A stretch of 64,000 bases of DNA, from NCBI GenBank assembly GCA_003284565.1, contig QBXO01000002.1, forward strand, positions 1 to 64,000, in the 5' to 3' direction. Positions 1 to 7,655 of this stretch are shown piece after piece (position 1 is the first letter of the stretch; each line of letters begins with the position of its first letter). This DNA comes from SAR116 cluster bacterium AG-321-K23. GTDB taxonomy: Bacteria; Pseudomonadota; Alphaproteobacteria; Puniceispirillales; Marisalimonadaceae. The translations under genes were made by a program, and so were the position numbers. The notes under the pieces are model-generated. The model was not told the origin of the DNA, ran no database searches, and was given only the letters and a program-made list of their open reading frames with translations.

Positions 1-1060
1 CTCTATAAAAATTTACATTGGACAAATTTTTTCCTTTAAATGATGCTCCTCTAAGATTGGCATTTTTAAATATTGTATCTAAAAGAATAGCCTGCTCTAG
101 ATTCAGGCCTGACAAATTAGAGTTAGTGAAGTCTGCTCCAGTCAAATCTGCATTTTGAAAAACGTTTTTTGGGCCGGATGGATTATAAAAACTTACATTT
201 CGAATTTGAGCATTTATCAAAATCGTATTTCTAAATAATGCACCCCATAAGTCAGACCTGGATAAATTAATTCCCGTCATATTTGCTTTTGAAAAATCTG
301 CATTACTAGCCCAAGTGCTTGAGAAGTTTGCATTACTTAAATCTGCTCCTTTAAAAGATGCGTTCATCATTCTGGAATGTTTAAAATTTTGATTCTGAAG
401 ATTTGCGCCAGAAAAGTTCTGACCATCAAAATTTTTCTCAGAATAAGAATACACAGATATAGTTTCTTTCTTGCAAGTACTTCCTGATTCATCATCTATT
501 ATATAACCAGATTTACACATCCATGAATTGCCATAGGCATAAGCATTAGTTGGGATATTTGTTTGGGTTTTAGGTTCTAGGTTTTTAGGTTCTACCTTCT
601 TGGCATATTGAAATACATCATCTTTATAAACACCCTGCTTCTTGATGCTACCATTAGAAAAGTATTCAATACCTTCTCCATTTTTGTAACTACCTTTCCA
701 TTCGCCGACGTATTTGGTTCCAGTGGAAAAGATAGACGTGCCCTGCCCATCTGGTTTACCATCCTTAAATTCCCCGACGTATTTACTTCCACCGCTTAAG
801 GTTAAGGTGCCCTGTCCATCTGGTTTACCATCCCGAAATTCCCCAACATATTTAGCTCCATCGGACCAGGTGAAGGTGCCCTGTCCATCTCGTTTGCCAT
901 CCTTAAATTCGCCGACGTATTTATTTCCACTGGCATCCGTAAAGGTGCCAAAACAATTTGTCCTATAACTCTGCTTCTTACATTCAGGCAAATTGGAAGC
1001 TTGGGATTGAAAAATAACAAGTCCTAAGACAAGCGAGAACATTAAGAGATACTTATTCAT
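1..1060 (-). CDS. Secreted MORN plus pentapeptide-repeat protein, 3' end outside window
   Basis: One reading frame runs from an ATG at 1060 off the left edge, giving about 353 codons without a stop. Residues 1-21 form a signal peptide ending in SQA. About four MORN repeats of the YVGEFKDGK type follow (roughly residues 44-135). After a Pro/Lys-rich linker and a Cys-containing segment come pentapeptide repeats (A-D/N-L/F-x-x steps such as GADLSNANF) to the edge. MORN and pentapeptide arrays are both binding or scaffold folds, so a surface or periplasmic structural role is likely; no catalytic motif is visible. It abuts an integrase remnant and may be cargo of an older island. The architecture call is secure; the function is unknown. 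Confidence 0.85.
   Translation of the reverse strand, partial: MNKYLLMFSLVLGLVIFQSQASNLPECKKQSYRTNCFGTFTDASGNKYVGEFKDGKRDGQGTFTWSDGAKYVGEFRDGKPDGQGTLTLSGGSKYVGEFKDGKPDGQGTSIFSTGTKYVGEWKGSYKNGEGIEYFSNGSIKKQGVYKDDVFQYAKKVEPKNLEPKTQTNIPTNAYAYGNSWMCKSGYIIDDESGSTCKKETISVYSYSEKNFDGQNFSGANLQNQNFKHSRMMNASFKGADLSNANFSSTWASNADFSKANMTGINLSRSDLWGALFRNTILINAQIRNVSFYNPSGPKNVFQNADLTGADFTNSNLSGLNLEQAILLDTIFKNANLRGASFKGKNLSNVNFYR
738..944 (-). repeat. Three 69-bp direct repeats coding MORN units
   Basis: Copies begin near 738, 807 and 876 with a period of exactly 69 bp (23 codons). They differ at only a few bases, which indicates recent expansion of the MORN array. The period keeps the reading frame, so copy-number change would lengthen or shorten the protein without breaking it. 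Confidence 0.8.
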
Positions 1061-1327
1061 TTATAATAACTTATCACAAAATCCATTTACTGTGAATACA
1101 TCCTTAAAAATCTTCTGAAGTCTCAATCCTAAGCAGTAATCATCAAAACGTTGACATATTGATTTAGTAGCACGAATGGCTATTCCATTTGATTTAGTTC
1201 TTAGACTCATAGAGATACGGTCAGATGAATAGTAAGATTTCACATCATCTGGAACACGACTTACGAAGTAATAAATACCATCTCTACATCTAATATAAGG
1301 AATATTTTTGTGCATCACCATGTACAT
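1061..1327 (-). pseudogene. Tyrosine-integrase N-terminal remnant (DUF6538-like)
   Basis: An 88-codon frame contains a GIYYFVSRVPDDVK segment followed by SMSLRTKSNGIAIRATK. This fits the N-terminal DUF6538 domain found at the start of many tyrosine recombinases (usual pattern: YYFRRRVP, then a SLxT motif). The catalytic domain is missing; the frame stops one base before the MORN gene. It starts 67 bp from the displaced tRNA fragment and reads away from it, the same layout as the intact integrase beside the intact tRNA. I infer a leftover of an earlier element at this tRNA. Its N-terminus is of a different type from that of the intact integrase. Several Met/Val codons cluster at the start, so the true start is uncertain. 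Confidence 0.6.
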
Positions 1328-1393
1328 CACCCATTAATCAGCAAAAAAAATATGCTTACATATCAATGTGTTAACACGTCATATTGAAGTGAA

Positions 1394-1460
1394 ATGGTGC
1401 GCTCTGAGGGACTCGAACCCCCAACCTTTTGATTCGAAGTCAAATACTCTATCCAGTTGA
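1394..1460 (-). other. Left attachment site: displaced tRNA-Arg(TCG) 3' fragment
   Basis: It is identical to 8727-8793 except for base 1446 (A here, G in the intact tRNA). It holds tRNA nucleotides 12 to the CCA end, but the sequence after 1460 does not continue into the D-stem start or 5' acceptor strand. It therefore cannot fold as a tRNA. This is the displaced tRNA end typical of integrase-mediated insertion into a tRNA 3' end. Confidence 0.85.
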
Positions 1461-1520
1461 CCCCTTTAAACCCTTATTTTCTCACAGATTTATTATTGAT
1501 AAAGTATACATTTTAGTGCC

Positions 1521-1545
1521 TTACTGTGTCAAATCTGTGTCAAAA
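1521..1545. promoter_or_regulatory. Putative left integrase arm-type site
   Basis: This 25-bp sequence contains two TGTGTCAAA 9-mers at 1525-1533 and 1536-1544, spaced 11 bp, one helical turn. The same 25 bp occurs at 8637-8661, also about 60-65 bp inside the other att core and in the same orientation. Paired short repeats flanking the core are typical of tyrosine-integrase arm sites, so this is probably a site for integrase or its accessory factor. Confidence 0.6.
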
Positions 1546-1557
1546 TCTGAGGGTATA

Positions 1558-1606
1558 TAATTGATATTTCTATCTGGATACTATCGTGGTTTATAGATTA
1601 GGTTTT
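1558..1606. repeat. 49-bp island repeat, copy 1
   Basis: It matches 3903-3951 at 47 of 49 bases in direct orientation. The pair brackets the three-gene leftward operon 1660-3845: copy 1 is just downstream of its last gene and copy 2 just upstream of its first. No ORF spans it. It may be a recombination or regulatory site that carried the operon as a module. Confidence 0.75.
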
Positions 1607-1659
1607 AATCAATAGTTATAGATATGTGATTTTTTTATTTTTTGCTCAAAAAAGTATGA

Positions 1660-2715
1660 TTATTGCAAACTTATTTCGGAATTGTTTGAGATTATAGTTT
1701 CACATATCACACAAAAATATGAATATATTATTAAAGATTTTAAATGAACATTTCCGTGATATTTGTTGTTTTTTGATTCACCAAAAATATGATTAAACAC
1801 ATCATCAAATAATTTTTTTTCATCAACACCTGATACTAATGAAGGAAAATTTTCATCATGAATTCTTTTAATTGCTACATTATGGATGTGACTTGTATCC
1901 GTAATGCTCATAAAATACATTGCCTTTTCTCTACAATGTATTTGAAATTCATTAATGCTTAAATTTGGAATACCTACAATTTCTTTTTGCTCAAAATAAA
2001 AAATACATGATTGAAAACTCCAAAATAATTCAATGAATTTTTTATCTTGCCCATGAATCAAACCTGTTAATGCAATTTGAATATCTAGATATTCATCTGA
2101 TGATACTGAATTTGAGGATCTAGCAACCATAAGTATCCAATCTAATATTGGGGTCAGATTATGATTAATTGTATACAGTAACTGAGTTGTACAATTTCTA
2201 TCTGATTGTGCTTTTAGATTAAAAAAGCAGTTTCCTGCTTCAAATGATCTTTTTAAATTATAACCTTGTAATGATAATTCTTTGCCTACACATTCTAAAA
2301 GTCGATTAAGAAATACTTCCTTTTCAAAAAATTTTTGAATTTTTGTTTCTGTTTTAGATAGTCTTTCATGATTTTTGAACTTAAATTCACTTACTTCAAT
2401 ATTAGTACCAGGTACTTTGATTTTTTTTGTCTCAATTTTCACATCCAGTCGCCAAATATATTCCTCAAAAAAACTTTGAATTACTATATCTCTTAATGGT
2501 CCAAGTATTTCTTCGAATTTTTCATTTATATCGAATTCTGAAATTTGTCTGGATGCAATTTGAAGTAGTTCAATTTCATTTTCATATGTTGGTAAAAGTA
2601 TTGAACCACCAACAAAAAACATAAATCCTTTTTTTAAGTTATCATTAAATTCAAATCTATTAAGGAGACTTTCTAAATAAATAACCTTATTGCTATCATT
2701 TTTTATTTTTCTCAT
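1660..2715 (-). CDS. Island protein of unknown function, 351 aa
   Basis: I do not recognise a family. The protein is soluble, with no signal peptide and no clear membrane segment, and rich in Lys/Glu and aromatic residues. It looks mostly helical, with a central stretch (about residues 180-290) containing NHNLTPILDW and several His and Cys residues. It is the last gene of a leftward island operon, 114 bp after the 104-aa gene. Position in a small integrase island next to a coupled pair makes anti-phage or toxin-type functions possible, but nothing in the sequence proves that. Confidence 0.7.
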   Translation of the reverse strand: MRKIKNDSNKVIYLESLLNRFEFNDNLKKGFMFFVGGSILLPTYENEIELLQIASRQISEFDINEKFEEILGPLRDIVIQSFFEEYIWRLDVKIETKKIKVPGTNIEVSEFKFKNHERLSKTETKIQKFFEKEVFLNRLLECVGKELSLQGYNLKRSFEAGNCFFNLKAQSDRNCTTQLLYTINHNLTPILDWILMVARSSNSVSSDEYLDIQIALTGLIHGQDKKFIELFWSFQSCIFYFEQKEIVGIPNLSINEFQIHCREKAMYFMSITDTSHIHNVAIKRIHDENFPSLVSGVDEKKLFDDVFNHIFGESKNNKYHGNVHLKSLIIYSYFCVICETIISNNSEISLQ

Positions 2716-2829
2716 AATTATTTCGTATGTTAATTAGTGTTGAACAATTGTAATAGTGTTTCATATTGAACGTAAAGTATAATTGAAGTTCTATGTATTT
2801 AGTGTGTTTAGTTCCAAATTAGGACTTGA

Positions 2830-3144
2830 TTATCCTACAAAGTTATCGAGGTTATTTACTAGGTCTATACCTTCCTCTGCACTCTTGTAGATTCCAAATA
2901 ACTCTAGATCATGATATTCGTAGATTGTCCACGTTCCAATAAAGAATGCATAAACTGTTGTCTCTCCACATTTTACCTCTGAATAAGTACAAACATCACC
3001 ACTTTCCCAATCCCAGTCTTCTTCCTCTCCATCTTGTTCAAAAGATCCTACATATTCATAATCAACTTTAAAATTTATTTTTGTTTCTTTTAACCATTTC
3101 TCTTGTATATCTTTAGAAGCATTTACTAATTCATCAGCAGTCAT
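2830..3144 (-). CDS. Small strongly acidic island protein, 104 aa
   Basis: This unrecognised protein is very acidic, with a run EQDGEEEDWDWESGD near residues 36-50, and aromatic-rich with a short C-terminal helix. Its ATG overlaps the stop codon of the upstream 233-aa gene by one base (TAATG), so the two are probably translationally coupled. Small acidic partners coupled to a larger protein are often antitoxins, immunity proteins or DNA mimics; that reading is inference. Confidence 0.7.
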   Translation of the reverse strand: MTADELVNASKDIQEKWLKETKINFKVDYEYVGSFEQDGEEEDWDWESGDVCTYSEVKCGETTVYAFFIGTWTIYEYHDLELFGIYKSAEEGIDLVNNLDNFVG

Positions 3145-3845
3145 TATTTAGTATTTTCCTTTAAATCAAAAATATTGTAGCAAAAACTTTGTATTTCTTC
3201 ACTTCCTTCATATTCAGATTTCTGTTCATCAAATATTTTTTCTAACTGTATCAACAAGTCTCTGATTAGATAATTTTCTTTTTTTATTTTGAGTGCTTTT
3301 TTAAGATTAAATCCATTGTTGAAAAATAATTTAATTATTAATAAAAGATCTTTGAGCAAATTATATTCGTTCTTTAATTTTGTATTCCAACTAAACCCAT
3401 TTTGAACAAATAGATCATATAAATCATCTTCATCAATAATTTTTGGATTAATAATTTGAATTTCTTTTAAAATATCAACTGCAGGTAATAAAATTTCTCT
3501 AATTTTTTTTAAATCGTTATTATATAAATCCCAATACCCTACTTCATTTAGAGAGTTTCCGACTTTAAGTTCTTTTGAATATAAAAATACATCATCGTTT
3601 AATCCATCTAAATAAGTTTTAATAATTGGTAATATATCTAATTTATCTGCAATATCTAAATGATGCATAAATCTATCATACTTTGCTTTGTCGCTTGCTC
3701 CGTCACCTCCTAGAATAAGAGGATTTTCAATCTTTAAATTTAAATTATTATTATCCTTTAATATCTTTACTAAATCATTCCAAAATATCCCTTGCGGACA
3801 AACCCAACCTTTTTCTTTTAAATTGTTTTTGATATCATTAATCAT
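3144..3845 (-). CDS. Island protein of unknown function, 233 aa
   Basis: This is the first gene of the leftward operon. It is a soluble, Leu/Ile/Lys/Asn-rich, probably all-helical protein. The N-terminus (GWVCPQGIFWNDLVKIL) could be a small wHTH-like or capping segment, but no known family is evident. The C-terminal half carries long amphipathic helices (about residues 155-215). It is coupled by a 1-bp overlap to the acidic 104-aa gene. The 49-bp repeat copy 2 lies 57 bp upstream and may hold its promoter. Confidence 0.7.
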   Translation of the reverse strand: MINDIKNNLKEKGWVCPQGIFWNDLVKILKDNNNLNLKIENPLILGGDGASDKAKYDRFMHHLDIADKLDILPIIKTYLDGLNDDVFLYSKELKVGNSLNEVGYWDLYNNDLKKIREILLPAVDILKEIQIINPKIIDEDDLYDLFVQNGFSWNTKLKNEYNLLKDLLLIIKLFFNNGFNLKKALKIKKENYLIRDLLIQLEKIFDEQKSEYEGSEEIQSFCYNIFDLKENTK

Positions 3846-3902
3846 TTTGGATCACAGTTATTTACAACCATAGTCTAACTGAAATAATTGTAATTGGTAA
3901 AG

Positions 3903-3951
3903 TAATTGATATTTCTCTCTGGATACTATCGTGGATTATAGATTAGGTTTT
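3903..3951. repeat. 49-bp island repeat, copy 2
   Basis: It differs from 1558-1606 at two bases. It lies in the 224-bp divergent spacer between the leftward unknown operon (start 3845) and the rightward MORN gene (start 4070). A further degenerate echo (TTTATAGATTATG) appears at about 4000-4012. The site could be a shared regulatory element of the divergent promoters. Confidence 0.75.
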
Positions 3952-3966
3952 GGTTGTCAGTTTTAA

Positions 3967-3976
3967 GGGGGGGGGG
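3967..3976 (+). repeat. G10 homopolymer in divergent promoter region
   Basis: Ten consecutive G followed by AA and nine T sit about 94 bp upstream of the first island MORN gene. Runs of G this long are rare in DNA this AT-rich. Such tracts slip during replication and often alter promoter spacing in contingency loci. Here it is intergenic, so any effect would be on transcription. Confidence 0.7.
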
Positions 3977-4069
3977 AATTTTTTTTTGATATTTATGGGA
4001 TTTATAGATTATGATTAAGCAAATAAATATTTAATTATATTGTCTTCAATTACGTTTAAGGATTAGATA

Positions 4070-4861
4070 ATGAGTGAATATTTTGTAAAAGAAGGAATAT
4101 ATTACAATACTTCTAACAACAAGAAATTTTCAGGAAAAATAAAAGATTTAAATTTTGAAACAGGTCTTGTTACAAACGGAAAACGTGTAGGTTTATGGAC
4201 TAATTATGCTCCTTTTACTAATAAAGAAGGTAATTTCAAATTTAGTGAGTGTAATTATGAAGATGGAAAGAAAGATGGATGTTTCGTTACTTATTATGAA
4301 AATACTCAAACAAAATATAAGTGTTTTTATAAAAAGGGAAAATTGGATGGTCCTTATAAAAGTTTTCACATAAATGGAAAATTATTTGAAGAAGGCAATT
4401 ACAAAAATGACAAAAGAATTGGTTCTTGGACTTCAAATTTTAATGATGGAGAAGATGAATTAAGAGGTTACAAGGAAGATAGTCTTTTTGCTATAAACGA
4501 TATAATAAATGGATTTGGTTTTTTAGGTTATAGTGATGGTGAAGAGTATAACGGTGAATTTAAAAATAAAAAATTTCATGGAAATGGAAAATATAATTTT
4601 GCTAGTGGTTTAATATATGAGGGTGAATTTGCAAATAATATGCTTAATGGAAAAGGAACATTAACATTCCCTAATAAAAAAAAATATATAGGTCAATTTA
4701 AAGATAATAAATTCAATGGCATTGGAACACTTTTAAATGAAGACGGTTCTAAATATGAAGGAGAATTCAAAAATCATAGATATAATGGCAAAGGTAGATT
4801 AACAAATTCTGACGGTAAAATAGAAAATGGTTTTTGGGAAAATGGTCTTAAAATAGATTAG
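4070..4861 (+). CDS. MORN-repeat protein, 263 aa
   Basis: There is no signal peptide. Residues 1-150 hold degenerate repeats of the DGKKDGCFVTYY and NGKLFEEGNYKNDKRIGSW kind, resembling toxin_YwqK/MORN-type antitoxin-like repeats. Residues 155-260 are canonical 23-residue MORN units (YNGEFKNKKFHGNGKY). MORN arrays form extended beta-hairpin stacks that bind membranes or proteins. It is the first of three rightward island genes, followed after 29 bp by a second MORN gene in a different frame. Function is unknown; a cytoplasmic scaffold or repeat-type antitoxin is possible. Confidence 0.8.
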   Translation: MSEYFVKEGIYYNTSNNKKFSGKIKDLNFETGLVTNGKRVGLWTNYAPFTNKEGNFKFSECNYEDGKKDGCFVTYYENTQTKYKCFYKKGKLDGPYKSFHINGKLFEEGNYKNDKRIGSWTSNFNDGEDELRGYKEDSLFAINDIINGFGFLGYSDGEEYNGEFKNKKFHGNGKYNFASGLIYEGEFANNMLNGKGTLTFPNKKKYIGQFKDNKFNGIGTLLNEDGSKYEGEFKNHRYNGKGRLTNSDGKIENGFWENGLKID

Positions 4862-4890
4862 AATTTATTTTATAAGGTTTGAATAACTAG

Positions 4891-5907
4891 ATGTACGACG
4901 GTGAATTAAAAAATGGTAAGATGCATGGAAAGGGGATTTACACCTTCCCAAATGGTGAAAAGTATGTTGGAGATTTTCAAGATGATAAATTTCATGGCAA
5001 AGGTACATTTACTTTTTACGATGGATCAAAATATGAGGGTGATTTCAAAAGAAATGAAAGGACAGGAAAAGGTGTTTTTTATCATGTTAGTGGTGAAACT
5101 TATGATGGAGAGTGGTTAAATGGTGATTGGCATGGTCTTGGTACACTAATTTCACCAAACGGTAAAAAATTAAGAGGGGAATTTAAAAACGGACAAGCAA
5201 ATGGAAAAGGTACTGAGATTCACCCTAATGGTGAAAAATATATTGGAGATTTTGTAAAACATTATAGAAACGGTTATGGAAGTTTTTTTTATCTAAATGG
5301 TTCAATATACAAAGGCGAATTTAAAGATGATAAACCGCATGGAAAGGGTATACTAAGTTTTTTGGATGGTAGTAAATATGAAGGTGACTTCAAGAATGAC
5401 AAAATACACGGTAAAGGGGTTTATAAACTTGCTGATGGATCAAAATATGATGGTGAATTTAAAGACGATAAAATGCATGGCAAAGGCACACTTATTGGAC
5501 CTCAAGGGGAAAAATATATAGGTGATATAGTAAATAATAAAAAATGTGGAAATGGTGAAATGTGGTTTCCAGATGGATCAAAATATAAGGGTAAATTTAA
5601 TAATGACAATATAAACGGAGAAGGAACTTTTACAGAATCTAATGGGAATTTTTACATTGGCAGTTTTATAAATGGATCTTTAAATGGTTTCGCAGAAGCA
5701 GACTATCAAAACGAAGGTAAATATATAGGTGAATTTAAAAATGGCAAAAGACATGGTGAAGGAACATATTTTTTTAAAGATGGTTCAAAATATGAGGGTG
5801 GATTTTTAAATCATTTATATCATGGGAATGGAAAATATACTCATTTTTCTGGAAAAATTGAAATTGGTATTTGGGAGGATGGAGTTAAAATTAGTTCAGC
5901 AGATTGA
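4891..5907 (+). CDS. MORN-repeat protein, 338 aa
   Basis: The protein is made almost wholly of about fourteen 23-residue MORN repeats (for example YEGDFKNDKIHGKGVY) ending in a IEIGIWEDGVKI cap nearly identical to the cap of the preceding gene. It opens in the middle of a repeat (MYDGELKNGK) with an in-frame stop immediately upstream and only a distant AAGG as ribosome site. This suggests a duplicated or split array, with translation helped by the upstream gene. There is no signal peptide. MORN identity is certain; role unknown. Confidence 0.85.
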   Translation: MYDGELKNGKMHGKGIYTFPNGEKYVGDFQDDKFHGKGTFTFYDGSKYEGDFKRNERTGKGVFYHVSGETYDGEWLNGDWHGLGTLISPNGKKLRGEFKNGQANGKGTEIHPNGEKYIGDFVKHYRNGYGSFFYLNGSIYKGEFKDDKPHGKGILSFLDGSKYEGDFKNDKIHGKGVYKLADGSKYDGEFKDDKMHGKGTLIGPQGEKYIGDIVNNKKCGNGEMWFPDGSKYKGKFNNDNINGEGTFTESNGNFYIGSFINGSLNGFAEADYQNEGKYIGEFKNGKRHGEGTYFFKDGSKYEGGFLNHLYHGNGKYTHFSGKIEIGIWEDGVKISSAD

Positions 5908-5937
5908 TCAATTAAACAACTCTATTTAAAAGTCTAT

Positions 5938-6360
5938 ATGGATAAAAAATTAATTCAGAAATATAAAAAACTTTACGGTGATATTTCTTCCTTACCAGAG
6001 GAAAAAGAAATTAAACAAAGGATACGGGTAAAAGAACGTGAAATTTATGTTAGGCGTCATCTAAATAAACCCATATTAATTTGTACTGGGAGTCTTATGA
6101 ATGGTCTTGACGATTTTGACATTATTAAATGGTCAGGTCATAGTGAATTAAAATATGAAGAAGAAAACAGTATCTGGCAGAAAACAACGGAAATTGATCT
6201 GCTTCAAAATTGTCCTTATATAAATTACATAGAAATAGAAGGAGAAGACATAGTTAATTACAGTGACACATATTTTAAATTCGTTGTTTATAGTGAAGAT
6301 GATTTAAGAAAAGTTAAGAATATAATAAAAGATCAGATTGAAAAATTAATCATAAACTAA
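5938..6360 (+). CDS. Island hypothetical protein, 140 aa
   Basis: This soluble, highly charged protein begins 30 bp after the second MORN gene. The N-terminal 45 residues are basic (RIRVKEREIYVRRHLNKP); the rest is mixed alpha/beta with FKFVVYSEDDLRKVKNIIKD at the C-terminus. No family is recognised. Co-orientation and spacing suggest it is co-transcribed with the MORN pair. Confidence 0.65.
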   Translation: MDKKLIQKYKKLYGDISSLPEEKEIKQRIRVKEREIYVRRHLNKPILICTGSLMNGLDDFDIIKWSGHSELKYEEENSIWQKTTEIDLLQNCPYINYIEIEGEDIVNYSDTYFKFVVYSEDDLRKVKNIIKDQIEKLIIN

Positions 6361-6418
6361 TTTGTATTTTTTTATATTTTTAACTTTACTCTAATTATAG
6401 AAAAGAAAAGTAAAAGTT

Positions 6419-6610
6419 TTATAGAAACATATTTTTCAAACTATTTCTCTGTTTTCTTTGTTTAGACATTATACCTAATTTCTCTTGAACTACTAATCTA
6501 CATCCCTCTTGAATAAGTGAATTAAAACTTCTTTTGTCTAATGACTTTATCTTCATTAGATCAATCCATTGATCATCATTTATTCTACATAGATAATTAT
6601 GTGTTCTCAT
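6419..6610 (-). CDS. Ribbon-helix-helix-like small DNA-binding protein, 63 aa
   Basis: The layout is a short strand (YLCRIND), a helix (DQWIDLMKIKSL), a turn with RSFNSLIQEG, then a second helix (CRLVVQEKL). This matches the RHH/CopG pattern, followed by a basic tail. An AAGGA ribosome site lies 8-9 bp before the ATG. Its start overlaps the end of a 42-aa ORF by 14 bp, so they form one unit. It may repress the island promoters or act as an excisionase-like directionality factor for the integrase. The RHH call rests on pattern only. Confidence 0.6.
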   Translation of the reverse strand: MRTHNYLCRINDDQWIDLMKIKSLDKRSFNSLIQEGCRLVVQEKLGIMSKQRKQRNSLKNMFL

Positions 6611-6725
6611 GTTTCTTATCCTTTATAACTTTATTTTGTTTCTTAATTTTAATACCCCATCTAGTAATAGGTTTAGGTACGAATTTAGGTTTAACACCAA
6701 ATCTTAAATTATTTATAATTGCCAT
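6597..6725 (-). CDS. Small basic island peptide, 42 aa
   Basis: The ATG at 6725 is preceded by AAGGAGTATAAA, the best ribosome site in the area. It encodes a 42-residue, very basic peptide (MAIINNLRFGVKPKF start, KIKKQNKVIKDKK end). It overlaps the RHH-like gene by 14 bp in another frame, implying coupled translation. Size and charge suggest nucleic-acid binding or a leader peptide. No homolog is recognised. Confidence 0.5.
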   Translation of the reverse strand: MAIINNLRFGVKPKFVPKPITRWGIKIKKQNKVIKDKKHENT

Positions 6726-6770
6726 TTTATACTCCTTAGTTTGATTATTGAGGTGATGATTTTGGACACA

Positions 6771-6792
6771 CTTAACCTACTCAGAGGTTAAG
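6771..6792. promoter_or_regulatory. Stem-loop in the long island intergenic region
   Basis: CTTAACCT and AGGTTAAG form a perfect 8-bp inverted repeat around ACTCAG, extendable with a bulge by ACAC/GTGT. It lies 46 bp upstream of the 42-aa ORF start (leftward unit), so it could be an operator for the RHH-like protein. The surrounding 6745-7253 (509 bp) has no convincing ORF. It is less AT-rich at 6840-7060 and may hold an untranslated RNA or gene debris. Confidence 0.4.
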
Positions 6793-7253
6793 GTGTTTTG
6801 AGTCTGATGACCAAGTTCACATCTTCATCTGAGAAACTTAATCAACCAATACTATTACATTTGAAATCGATTAAGTTGGGTGAGAAGTCCGATATCCCAT
6901 TCTATCTGAGGCATTCCAGAGTTGGCACAATGCAGTCAGATTCTTTCTCAACTTAAACTTCGGTAAGAATATGAATCTGATGAAGATAAATTTCATATTC
7001 TTTAAGGGTAATTTCTCCCTCGTCCTGCTGGGAATATTTAAACACCATTCCAACTTGGGTGTTTCATTATAAAATTTGGTTACCTAACTAAGATCCGTTC
7101 CAATATAAAATTGTAACTCAATAGGTTTGTAATCTCATACAATGTAAACTTTAAACACAAGAGGGTTTCCTTTTTCTTATGTTTAATTAATACTATTTAT
7201 AATATTTATAATTTTGATATTTGATGCGGATATAAAAAAAAAGGAAAGAAAGA

Positions 7254-7655
7254 TTGGATGAAAATAAACTTAACAATGAAACAAAAATTGCTTTTCATAA
7301 AGCAAATGAGTTGTTGACCGCAACTTCCTGGTTAAAAAAATTTAACAAAGAAATAATTTTTCATATTTTAACTCAAACTAATTTATTTGAAAATTACTCT
7401 GAAAAATCTAAATCTTTAGATACATATGAATTACTCTTGGAGTTTTTAGGATATTGTCATGATTTAATTCATGATGAATCTGAACAAGTTGAATATATTG
7501 AAGATCCTGTTGATATTGGTGATTATGAAATTAAGGAATATCAAGGAATATTCTTTGCTGAAACTGTAGATTTTGGACAAACAGGCAATTTTTATTTATC
7601 TGCAAAAGAAACAACTAAGAACTCTTTTAATGATTTTTTACTAAAAAATACTTGA
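7254..7655 (+). CDS. Island hypothetical protein, 133 aa
   Basis: It starts at a TTG with an AAGGAA ribosome site 7 bp upstream; the ATG at 7258 is out of frame. The protein is soluble and acidic, with a helical N-terminal half and a short beta-rich C-terminal half ending in FNDFLLKNT. The last 15 bp overlap the 3' end of the convergent integrase. No family is recognised. Confidence 0.65.
   Translation: MDENKLNNETKIAFHKANELLTATSWLKKFNKEIIFHILTQTNLFENYSEKSKSLDTYELLLEFLGYCHDLIHDESEQVEYIEDPVDIGDYEIKEYQGIFFAETVDFGQTGNFYLSAKETTKNSFNDFLLKNT

Noticed and set aside
714..968. 84-aa rightward ORF with repeated PCPSGLPSLNSPTYL units
   Set aside because: It is the antisense reading of the 69-bp MORN repeats; the repeat makes it look protein-like but there is no ribosome site and the leftward frame is clearly coding.
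1394..1470. A second functional tRNA-Arg(TCG)
   Set aside because: The 5' acceptor strand and start of the D-stem are missing, so no cloverleaf forms; it is an att fragment.
6541..6744. 67-aa hydrophobic rightward ORF
   Set aside because: It is antisense to the 42-aa and RHH-like genes, which have better ribosome sites; the hydrophobicity is a by-product of antisense Lys codons.
6871..7053. 60-aa leftward ORF in the island spacer
   Set aside because: No ribosome site, no domain pattern and unusual composition; likely chance in a non-coding stretch.
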